NCBI RefSeq assembly: GCF_019469425.1
Contig: NZ_CP048272.1
Span: forward strand, 2,169,707 to 2,233,706
DNA from: Bifidobacterium asteroides
GTDB lineage: Bacteria; Actinomycetota; Actinomycetes; Actinomycetales; Bifidobacteriaceae
Reading direction: 5' to 3'
Length of the DNA stretch: 64,000 nucleotides
Shown in pieces: positions 37,249 to 44,810 of this stretch (positions within the stretch are counted from its first letter, which is position 1; each line of letters begins with the position of its first letter). A program made the position numbers and the translations under genes. The notes under the pieces were generated by a model. The model did no database searches. It was not told the origin of the DNA and was given only the letters and a program-made list of their open reading frames with translations.

Positions 37249-38165
37249 ACCCGGCAGCCGGAAGGGACGGCGTCGCTCTTTGCTGTCCCGCCAAGATCAA
37301 TCTGAGACTCCGTGTCGGCCCGACACGAACCGACCTTGGAGGGCGACACCGCCTGGACACCATTTACAGCGCCGTGGGAATCTGGGACCGTGTGGAACTG
37401 CGCCGGAGAGAACCCGGCAGCGGCTTCCGCCTGAGCTTGGAGGGCGAACACCTGGGCGACCTGAACCGCCGGGATGCCGATCCAGGCGCCAACCTGGCCG
37501 TCATTGCTCTCCTGGCCATGGCCCAGGCCACCGGGCACCAGCCCGATGTGGCCATCCACATCGTCAAACGGATTCCGGTGGGCGCCGGCCTGGCCGGCGG
37601 ATCCGCGGATGCCGCTGGAACTATGCTGGGCCTGAACCGGCTCTGGAACCTAGGGATGGCTGCCGCCGACATGGATCGCATCGCCGCCGGGCTGGGCGCA
37701 GACCTGCCCTTCTGCCTGCATGGAGGGCTTAGCAGAGGTACAGGTTTCGGCCAGATTCTGGAACCCATGGATCCGGATGACCCGCAGGGCCAGCGGTTGT
37801 CCCGGGCTGGACTGACCGGGCATCTTCTGATCGGGGCTTACGAGGACCAGCTGAGCACAGCACAGGTCTACCAGGCCTTCGACCTGATCGGACCTGGTCC
37901 CCACGACCTGAACGACCTGCAGGAGACTGCCTGCACCCTGCATCCTCGCTCGCGCCAGGCCCTGGACCTCGCGCGGCAGACAGGCATCGGACCGGCCTTC
38001 GTCTCTGGATCCGGCCCTTCGGTGGTGGTCATGGCCCATCGCCCCGAGCAGGCAATCACACTGACAAGGCTCTGGCGGGAGCAAAATGCCGTAGACAGAA
38101 TCATCGAGGCTGACTCACCGGTTCTGCCCAGGATAATCCCCCTGCGAGTCACCCATGGACAGTAG
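37245..38165 (+). CDS. ispE: 4-diphosphocytidyl-2-C-methyl-D-erythritol kinase
   Basis: A 306-aa GHMP kinase of the MEP isoprenoid pathway. PAKINLRLRVG stands at the N-terminus (substrate site), the ATP-binding GHMP signature RIPVGAGLAGGSADAAGTM in the middle, and SGSGPSVVVMA near the C-terminus. The start is GTG, overlapping the rsmA stop (GTGA), so translation is coupled. The rsmA-ispE pair is conserved in actinobacteria. Confidence 0.93.
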   Translation: MNPAAGRDGVALCCPAKINLRLRVGPTRTDLGGRHRLDTIYSAVGIWDRVELRRREPGSGFRLSLEGEHLGDLNRRDADPGANLAVIALLAMAQATGHQPDVAIHIVKRIPVGAGLAGGSADAAGTMLGLNRLWNLGMAAADMDRIAAGLGADLPFCLHGGLSRGTGFGQILEPMDPDDPQGQRLSRAGLTGHLLIGAYEDQLSTAQVYQAFDLIGPGPHDLNDLQETACTLHPRSRQALDLARQTGIGPAFVSGSGPSVVVMAHRPEQAITLTRLWREQNAVDRIIEADSPVLPRIIPLRVTHGQ

Positions 38166-38175
38166 AGTAGGCAAC

Positions 38176-38787
38176 ATGACGAATCCCGAACCACTCGACG
38201 AACGCGAGGCCCGCAGGCAGTTCGTGCGACGGCGGCAGAAGATGGTCTTCACCATAGTCGTCAGCGCCTTGGTTGCCATCCTGATTATCTGCGGACTGAT
38301 CATCTTCGGGTCCATCGGGCATACCGCCAAACATGCCACCATCGCCAAGCCCAACTACGGGGTCGCTGTGCCCTGCCCGCCTGACAATGCCAAGCTGGTC
38401 AACCACCCTGACATCCGCGTGCGGGTGCTCAACGGAACCAACAAGTCCGGTCTGGCCACTGCCCTGGCCTCGGCCCTGCGCAATCGGGGATTCAACATGC
38501 AGGATGTGGCGGACTACCCTGGCAAGACCGAGACCGCCCGCACCCAGATACGCTTCGGAGCCTCGGCCATTGACCGCGGCTACACAGTGGGAACCCAATT
38601 CAACGATGCGGTTCTGATCATGGACGACCGCAACGACGATCTGATCGACGTGGTCATCGGGGCCACCTTTACCGATCTGGACGACGAGGACAGCAACTCT
38701 GTCGTAGGCCGCAAGATCGAAGCCATCAAGGGCTGCCAGGCCGACCCCTCCTCCATGAAGAACCTGCCCAAGGCTCCCAAGGCCTGA
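38176..38787 (+). CDS. LytR C-terminal-domain membrane protein
   Basis: A 203-aa protein with a charged N-terminus, one membrane helix (about 30-52, TIVVSALVAILIICGLIIFG) and an extracytoplasmic LytR_C domain (about 80-170: IRVRVLNGTNKSGLATALASALRNRGFNMQDVADYPGK). LytR_C domains accompany cell-wall polymer ligases but also occur alone, as here, with unknown role. It begins ten bases after ispE and probably belongs to the rpf-like - rsmA - ispE transcript. The frame also has an ATG at 38155, overlapping ispE; the inner ATG was preferred. Confidence 0.82.
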   Translation: MTNPEPLDEREARRQFVRRRQKMVFTIVVSALVAILIICGLIIFGSIGHTAKHATIAKPNYGVAVPCPPDNAKLVNHPDIRVRVLNGTNKSGLATALASALRNRGFNMQDVADYPGKTETARTQIRFGASAIDRGYTVGTQFNDAVLIMDDRNDDLIDVVIGATFTDLDDEDSNSVVGRKIEAIKGCQADPSSMKNLPKAPKA

Positions 38788-38863
38788 CGCCACAGCAATG
38801 TTGCTGGTCTGGCATCCCACCCAGGAGCGAGGGCCCGGCTGTTGCAGAACCCTCAACCGGAAG

Positions 38864-38998
38864 CGTTTGCGCGCGTAGTACGACGACAGGCGCAACAGGC
38901 GGGCGGGGTGACACACGGCGGCGCGGAGGGACGTTCGCGCGAGTGATATGGTAGCGGGTGCAACACCTGAGGATCGTGGGTGTTCGCGCGCTTGGTAC
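38864..38998 (+). repeat. Three tandem copies of an 18-base upstream element
   Basis: Copies fitting YGTTYGYGCGMKTRRTAY at 38864-38881, 38932-38949 and 38981-38998, spaced 68 and 49 bases apart, upstream of the second RCC1 locus; a fourth copy stands before the intact locus (21552). The last copy ends 65 bases before the ATG and continues TGGTACAGTTTT, like an extended -10. They could be regulator sites or tandem promoters. Confidence 0.65.
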
Positions 38999-39063
38999 AG
39001 TTTTGAGTGAGGTGTCCGGGGGGATGCTATAGCAGGCTCCGCGAGGAAGGGAGTCAACTCATC

Positions 39064-40149
39064 ATGCGTCAGCGTTCGGGCATAGCGCCGCCGCCCTGGC
39101 TATCCTCCTGGCCCTGTCCTGCACACCCGCTTTGGCCGGGAGCCCCGGCAACCCAGACGGCGCGGCCACGCCCACTACCCTGGACAAACAGCAGGTGGAG
39201 ATGGGTCTGAAAACCCCTGCAGGGATGATAGCCCGCAGCCCCGTCATCATCCCCGCTGGCCACGTCCTCGCCCCTGAGCCACACGACCCCGACGCCTGCA
39301 TCACCCACGCGCGGCACTTCCGGCGATGCTGCCACAGCCCAGGCCCGGTCCTCCGCAGCCTGGACGGTCAGCTTCGACACGGCAGGCGGCGGCAGCGTCG
39401 ACCAGCAGACCATCCCCGACGGGGGCCAGGCCAGCCGGCCCAGCCCCGACCCGTCCAGGGGCGGATACCTGTTCGACGGCTGGTTCCAAGGCAACATCGC
39501 CTACGACTTCACCCAGCCCGTCACCGGCAGCATCACCCTCACCGCCCGATGGACCAAGGCAGACACCCAGCATTGGGCCATCAGCCCCACCCAAGGGCCC
39601 GCAGCCGGAGGCGCCAAGTTCACCCTCACCCCGCCCGCACAGCGCGGCATCAAATTCAGCCAGGCCAGCCTAGGCTACATGCATTCCGCGGCCATCGGAT
39701 CCGACGGCAGCCTCTACACCTGGGGAAGCAACTACTACGGCCAGCTGGGACGCGAACCCTCCAACGCCTGGCCGGCCAGCCGGCCAGGACCAGTCGGCTT
39801 CCCCGGAAAACCACAAGCCACCAGCATCTGCTTCGACCAAACCCGGCAACAAGGCACCTGCCTTGCCGCCGGCAAAAACCTGACGCCCAACCCCGACGGC
39901 ACCTGGAACGCCACCACGCCCGCCTACACGCCAGGCCCCGTCCCCGCAGCCATCGACTGGACCCAGGACGGCAGACAGCAGCAAACCGACACAAGCAACA
40001 CCTACCGGTACCTGTCCATCGCCAGCCTGCCCCTGACCGGAGGAAACGGCATGCTCCTCCTGCTCGCCACAGGACTGCTCGCCGCAGGAGCCGCCACAGC
40101 CGCCAAAAACCGACGACAACAAACCCAAACAAACACTTCACACGAGTAA
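39064..40149 (+). pseudogene. Frameshifted paralogue of the InlB/RCC1 LPXTG surface protein
   Basis: A second copy of the 21.7-kb gene, with its ribosome site (GGAAGGGAG) and ATG (39064, MRQRSGIA) preserved. A missing base near 39085-39096 (GCGCCGCCGCCC) moves the signal peptide (ALAILLALSCTPALAG) into another frame. The reading returns to the original frame between 39211 and 39241, and from there InlB-like repeat, one RCC1 repeat, linker and LPLTG anchor (from 40027) are open to the stop. In the ATG frame a TGA occurs at 39208-39210. No alternative start serves the signal-peptide frame (a TAG stands at 39030). Compared with the intact copy one whole RCC1 repeat is missing. It may be dead, a conversion donor, or switched by slippage. 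Confidence 0.8.
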
Positions 40150-40165
40150 GCAGCCCGGGCCACAC
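39712..40165 (+). repeat. Long direct repeat, copy 2 (3' end of RCC1 locus)
   Basis: Gap-free match to 22505-22958 at a constant offset of 17207. Similarity stops abruptly after the stop codon, in GGGCCACAC. Confidence 0.9.
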
Positions 40166-40330
40166 CCCCAACAGGACCCAGGCCAACAGGCGGCCCCGCC
40201 ACCCCCAACACGACGGAGCCGCCACCACACCCAACAACCCCACAAACCACAACCAAACCCCAGTCGGACCAACCACACGCCACCAACAAACAACCACACA
40301 ACAAACACAGCCAATACCACCCTGGCACCT
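40166..40330 (+). other. C/A-rich, G- and T-poor tract
   Basis: About 160 bases downstream of the frameshifted RCC1 copy are dominated by C and A on the plus strand (CAACAACC-type triplets), with very few T. No gene is recognised. An unstructured CA-rich transcript of this kind resembles a Rho-loading site. Confidence 0.5.
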
Positions 40331-40407
40331 GACGACCATGCAAGCATCTTCCATATATAAGACGGCGGCATCGGAACCCACGGAATGCATACCAGGAATG
40401 CTCAGCC

Positions 40408-40442
40408 AGAGACAGGGCCAGGTCAGGCCTGGCCCTGTCTCT
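40408..40442 (-). terminator. 15-bp perfect stem spanning the cca stop codon
   Basis: 40408-40422 pairs perfectly with 40428-40442 around a 5-base loop. The stem includes the last codons and stop of cca on the minus strand. No T run follows, so termination is uncertain. Confidence 0.5.
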
Positions 40443-41847
40443 GCCACCAATCCCGCAGTTCCCGTTCAGCTGTCCCCCGGTCGACCGGACCCTGGTCAAG
40501 GCGGTAGTCCAGCATGTGCCGGTAGGCGCGCCCCACCTGTGGGCCGGGCTTCAGGCCCAGGATCTGCATGATCTGTCGTCCATCCAAGTCGGGCCGGATA
40601 GCATCCAGGTCCTCCTGCCGGCGCAGCTGAGCCACCCTGTCCTCCAGTTCGTCCATGGCGGAGGAGAAGACCTGGGCCTTGCGCTTGTTGCGGGTGGTGG
40701 CATCAGCCCGGGTCAGACGGTTGAGCCGCTCGTAAAGGGGCCCGGTCTCCCGGGCATAGCGGCGTACGGCCGCATCGGTCCACCGCTCGTCCACATAGCC
40801 GTGGAAACGCAGGTGCATGGAGATCAGGTCGCAGACGTCAGCAATCAGGTGGTGGTCGAAGCGCAAGGCCTTGAGCCGCTTGCGGGCCAGCCTGGCTCCG
40901 ACTGCATCATGGTGATGGAAGCTGACCTTGCCGCCGGGCTCAAAGCGCCTGGTAGCGGGTTTGCCGATGTCGTGCAGCAGGGCAGCCAGGCGCAGGGTCA
41001 GATCCGGGGCGGGCACAGGTCCGTCAGGTCCGGTCTCCAGGGCGATGGCCCGGTCCAGCACCATCAGGGTGTGCTCGAAGACGTCCTTGTGCCGGTGATG
41101 CTCGTCTATCTCCAGCTGCAGGGCTGGGACTTCGGGCAGCACGATGTCGGCCAGGCCGGACTGCACCAGAGCCTCGATGCCCTGGACGGGATGATCGGCC
41201 AGCATGAGCTTGGTCAGCTCGTCACGAATCCGTTCGGCCGAGACGATGCTGATTCGATCGGTCATGCGGGTGATGGCCTCTGCGGTCTCCGGAGCGATGG
41301 TGAAACCCAGCTGGGCCACGAACCGCACGGCCCGCATCATCCGCAGGGGGTCGTCGTCGAAGGATTGGCGGGGATCCACCGGGGTCCGCAGCACCTGCTT
41401 GGCCAGGTCGTTGGCCCCCCGGTAGGGGTCCACGAAGACCAGATCGGGCACCCGCAGGGCCATGGCGTTGACGGTGAAGTCACGCCGGGAGAGGTCGCCC
41501 TCAAGACTGTCCCCGTAGTCCACCTCGGGCTTGCGGGAGTTGGGATCATAGGTGTCTCGCCGGTAGGTGGTCACCTCCACCTTGACCTCGGTGCCGTCGG
41601 AACGCCGCCGAAGCGCGCCCAAGGTGCCGAATTTGCGCCCCATGTCCCAGAATCCCGACCCCCAGTGACGCAGGATGGGCTCGAACTGCTCGGGCCTGGC
41701 CGAAGTGCAGAAATCCAGGTCGTGGGAGGGCCGGCGCAGGAGCAGATCGCGTACAGGACCCCCTACCAACGCCAGTTCAAATCCCTGCTCGGCGAAAAGG
41801 CGCCCGAGCTCGATGGCCTCCGGCCAAACTTGGAAATCCACGCTCAC
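40423..41847 (-). CDS. cca: CCA tRNA nucleotidyltransferase
   Basis: A 474-aa class II nucleotidyltransferase that adds or repairs the 3' CCA of tRNAs; needed here since the tRNA gene in this window does not encode CCA. Motif LALVGGPVRDLLLRRPSHDLDFCTSA holds the catalytic DxD, then RRDFTVNAMAL, DPYRGANDLAKQVLRTP, RMMRAVRFVAQLGF and a C-terminal HD domain (HDIGKPATR). The actinobacterial architecture with HD domain is complete. It is divergent from the Nudix-DUF6049-murJ operon, the standard actinobacterial arrangement near the origin. Confidence 0.95.
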   Translation of the reverse strand: MSVDFQVWPEAIELGRLFAEQGFELALVGGPVRDLLLRRPSHDLDFCTSARPEQFEPILRHWGSGFWDMGRKFGTLGALRRRSDGTEVKVEVTTYRRDTYDPNSRKPEVDYGDSLEGDLSRRDFTVNAMALRVPDLVFVDPYRGANDLAKQVLRTPVDPRQSFDDDPLRMMRAVRFVAQLGFTIAPETAEAITRMTDRISIVSAERIRDELTKLMLADHPVQGIEALVQSGLADIVLPEVPALQLEIDEHHRHKDVFEHTLMVLDRAIALETGPDGPVPAPDLTLRLAALLHDIGKPATRRFEPGGKVSFHHHDAVGARLARKRLKALRFDHHLIADVCDLISMHLRFHGYVDERWTDAAVRRYARETGPLYERLNRLTRADATTRNKRKAQVFSSAMDELEDRVAQLRRQEDLDAIRPDLDGRQIMQILGLKPGPQVGRAYRHMLDYRLDQGPVDRGTAERELRDWWQRQGQA

Positions 41848-41922
41848 CCTTTCCTACGGAGTTGATGCGCCTACTAGCATACCGTTACCCCACCTGCACA
41901 TTACCTTACGTAGAGTTGGAGT

Positions 41923-42591
41923 ATGATTACGCCCGCGGACATGGCGCGCATGCTTGCACATAGCGCCGACTCTGCGGACATCCATGCCCGCGGCCAGCAG
42001 AGTCGGGACCATCTTGTGGAAACCGTAAGCGAACGTCTGGATCCGCAGGTCCGCGAGCGCATACAGGTCGAGGATGACGTTCCCACGCCTGCCCGCATGC
42101 CCCGGCACAAGCACGATTCCGGTCCTTCCACTTTTGCCTCCCTTGATGCCCAGGAGCTGCCGGTGGTGCGCGAATATTCGGCGGGTGGGCTGATTTTCGA
42201 TCGGCATGACCGAGTGGCCATCATCGCCCGGCACTCCCGCTCGGGCCACCTGGAATGGTGCCTGCCCAAGGGGCATATCGAGAGGGGGGAAACACCCGAG
42301 CAGACAGCGGTGCGCGAGGTCCACGAGGAGACGGGAATACTGGGTAAGGTGACCGATTCCATCGCCACCATTGATTACTGGTTCACCGGAACCGACCAGC
42401 GGATCCACAAGCTGGTTCATCATTTCGTCCTGCGGATGATCGGCGGATCCCTGAGCGTGGAGGGCGACCCCGATCATGAGGCCGAAGATGCCATCTGGGT
42501 GGACTTCTCTGACCTGACCTCGGTGCTCAGTTACCCCAATGAGCGTAAAATAGCCTGGCTCTACGCGAGGAAGTACAAAAAACAGCTATGA
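41923..42591 (+). CDS. Nudix hydrolase
   Basis: A 222-aa hydrolase of nucleoside-diphosphate-linked substrates. The Nudix box GHIERGETPEQTAVREVHEETGI (about 124-146) matches GX5EX7REUXEEXGU with all metal-binding glutamates. An N-terminal extension of about 75 residues precedes the domain. It overlaps the next gene by ATGA (42588-42591), so the two are translationally coupled. The conserved position next to cca and murJ in actinobacteria suggests a role linked to cell wall or nucleotide clean-up, but the substrate is unknown. Confidence 0.92.
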   Translation: MITPADMARMLAHSADSADIHARGQQSRDHLVETVSERLDPQVRERIQVEDDVPTPARMPRHKHDSGPSTFASLDAQELPVVREYSAGGLIFDRHDRVAIIARHSRSGHLEWCLPKGHIERGETPEQTAVREVHEETGILGKVTDSIATIDYWFTGTDQRIHKLVHHFVLRMIGGSLSVEGDPDHEAEDAIWVDFSDLTSVLSYPNERKIAWLYARKYKKQL

Positions 42592-44810
42592 TCCAGACCC
42601 CCTTGCGCCCGAGCGGGCGCACCAGCCAGCGCACTCATGCCTTCAATCGATGGACCCGATGGGGCCAGTGGGCTCGAATCCTGCTGGCGACCGTCCTTCT
42701 GCTGGCACTGGTGATGACTCCCTGGCATCCGACACCAGCCCTGGCTGCCAGCAATCGTCAGAGCTCAGCCGAGGTGTCCCTGCGCTGGTCGACGCCAGTG
42801 GTGACTGACCAGTCAGGCTACGCCCTGCGCGCTGCAGTGACCAACACCGCGAACCAGCCCATGGAAAATGCCCATCTGAGCGTGTCCACCAGCGCCCTTT
42901 ACTCTTTCAGCTCCCGGGCCGACATGCAGACCTGGTCCGAAGGCCACGCCCGCATTCCCACCCCGGACGTGCTGGGCACGCAGACCGTACCGACAATCCC
43001 GGCCGGACAGAGCATCGAGGTTGCAGTCAACGTGCCGGCTGATCAAGACGCGATCAAGAAGATGACCAGCTGGGGGCCCAAACCCGTCCGGCTCTCCCTG
43101 AGCGACGATCAGGGCCGGATACTGGGCGACGTGTTCACTTTTCTGACGCGGACCTGGGATGGCCTGCCCACCGCAGGCACCCCCGCCTTGTCCCTGACCA
43201 TGGTCCTGCCACTGACCTCCTCGGACTGGAACATTGACGACAAAGCCATGACAGCGTTGATGACCCGGTCCAGTGCCGAATCCGAGCCAGGCTCGGGCAA
43301 CGATAAAAACCGAAGCGTGACACTGACCCGTCAGGGGACCCGCCGCCAGGAGGACCAGAGTCAGCTGCTGTCCAAACACGGGTCCCTGCAGGCACTGGGC
43401 GACCCGGTCTACCTGTCTGCCTTTGCCAACCGTCCCCGGATTCAAGGGCTGATTCAGCCAGCCGACTTCGATATCACCGGGTATGCGCCTCAGAATCAGG
43501 ACCGCTATGGCCGGGCTGGAATCACTCCCGAGTCCTGGAATGCCCAGACTGCGGCAAAGCTTTATGCTGACGCAGCGCCTGGCATATACGCCTGGCAGGG
43601 CCGACAGGAGTGGACCATAGAGTCCATCACTGCCGCCCGCCGTGCCGGCTATCAGACGGTCATCGCCCCCCAGGGCTTTGAAGTCGGCACCGGCACCTCT
43701 GCCCACACCGGCAAGTACACCATCGAGACCAAGGCCGGAAAGGTAACCGTCCTGTCGGCCCAGCGCGAGCTCAGCAACCTGGCCAGGGGCCATCCCAGCT
43801 CCACACGTGCCACCGGTGAGCAGACTCAGGCAGGGCAGACGGCCCGCTTCATAGCCCAGAGCGCCTTCTATCAGATGGAACAGCCCTACGCCGAACGCTC
43901 CCTCCTGGTCTGCTTCGACGCCGATCAGGACACCCAGCTGGCAGACCGGATCATGACCGAGCTAGAGCATGCCCCATGGATCAACCTGGTCTCCATGGAC
44001 AACCTGATGCAGGCGCCCGACTTCACCGGTGGGTCTTCTGGTCTGCTCAAGGCCTTGGAGCTCAGCAGCGCCAAGAGTGGCGCCAAACACGGCGATGGCT
44101 CCACAGGCACTCTAGATTCCTTGATCGCCAGCCGGGCTGACATCGACCGATTCGCCACCTCCATCCTGGCTGACGACAAGCAGGATTCCCAACCCACCGC
44201 CAGCGCTACGGCAGGCAAGACCGACAGCCAGGCCCTGGCCCGCCAGGATGCGGACACCACCGCCCGCCAGCCCAAGGATCCGCATCAGTGGCTGAACCAG
44301 CTGACCGCAGCCCACGACGACTTGGCTCTGAAGTCCTTGGGCGGAACCGCAGCCGCCTTTGGACTGGCCGATCAGGCCGAGGCCATATCCCACCGGCTCC
44401 TGGATGGCATCAGCATCACGCCCAGCGAGTCCCTTAACGTCGTCAGCGAGACGGCCTCCATGCCAGTGACCGTCAGCAACAGCCACCCCTACCCCGTCCA
44501 CGCCCGCATCAGCGCCCGAACCGACTCCATGGAGATCGTCACCTCGCGTATGGCGGAGGCGGTCATTCCCGCCCGCTCCGAAGCGCAGGTCACCTTCAAG
44601 GTCAGGGTGGCGGCAGCCGGCAGAGCCAATGTGGATATCGGCCTGCTGGACAGCCAGGGCCGTCCCTTCGGCCAGGTGCGTCGAGCTCAGATCACCAGCA
44701 ATCTGCGACTGAGCGACATGAGCGGCCTGATCATCATTGTCATCGCCGTGCTCCTGGGACTCCTGGGGCTCTGGCGACAGTTCCACCGTACGAAGGACCC
44801 GGACGAATGA
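42588..44810 (+). CDS. DUF6049-family exported membrane protein
   Basis: A 740-aa protein with an N-terminal signal/anchor (about 22-50), a large extracytoplasmic region and a C-terminal membrane helix (about 710-732, LIIIVIAVLLGLLGLWRQF) with a short charged tail. It contains Ig-like portions near the start (about 60-160) and before the end (about 610-700, SMPVTVSNSHPYPVHARISA). It fills the conserved slot between the Nudix gene and murJ in actinobacteria (DUF6049) and overlaps both by four bases. A cell-envelope role with MurJ is the obvious inference; no enzymatic motif is seen. Confidence 0.85.
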   Translation: MIQTPLRPSGRTSQRTHAFNRWTRWGQWARILLATVLLLALVMTPWHPTPALAASNRQSSAEVSLRWSTPVVTDQSGYALRAAVTNTANQPMENAHLSVSTSALYSFSSRADMQTWSEGHARIPTPDVLGTQTVPTIPAGQSIEVAVNVPADQDAIKKMTSWGPKPVRLSLSDDQGRILGDVFTFLTRTWDGLPTAGTPALSLTMVLPLTSSDWNIDDKAMTALMTRSSAESEPGSGNDKNRSVTLTRQGTRRQEDQSQLLSKHGSLQALGDPVYLSAFANRPRIQGLIQPADFDITGYAPQNQDRYGRAGITPESWNAQTAAKLYADAAPGIYAWQGRQEWTIESITAARRAGYQTVIAPQGFEVGTGTSAHTGKYTIETKAGKVTVLSAQRELSNLARGHPSSTRATGEQTQAGQTARFIAQSAFYQMEQPYAERSLLVCFDADQDTQLADRIMTELEHAPWINLVSMDNLMQAPDFTGGSSGLLKALELSSAKSGAKHGDGSTGTLDSLIASRADIDRFATSILADDKQDSQPTASATAGKTDSQALARQDADTTARQPKDPHQWLNQLTAAHDDLALKSLGGTAAAFGLADQAEAISHRLLDGISITPSESLNVVSETASMPVTVSNSHPYPVHARISARTDSMEIVTSRMAEAVIPARSEAQVTFKVRVAAAGRANVDIGLLDSQGRPFGQVRRAQITSNLRLSDMSGLIIIVIAVLLGLLGLWRQFHRTKDPDE

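Noticed and set aside
38864..38998. CRISPR-like array
   Set aside because: Only three degenerate 18-base copies with unequal spacing (68 and 49); no cas genes.
39132..40571. 479-codon frame through the second RCC1 locus
   Set aside because: Only its first ~35 codons correspond to the surface protein (signal-peptide frame); the rest is an out-of-frame reading and runs into cca antisense.
40516..41865. 449-codon frame opposite cca
   Set aside because: Antisense shadow; cca has complete motifs.
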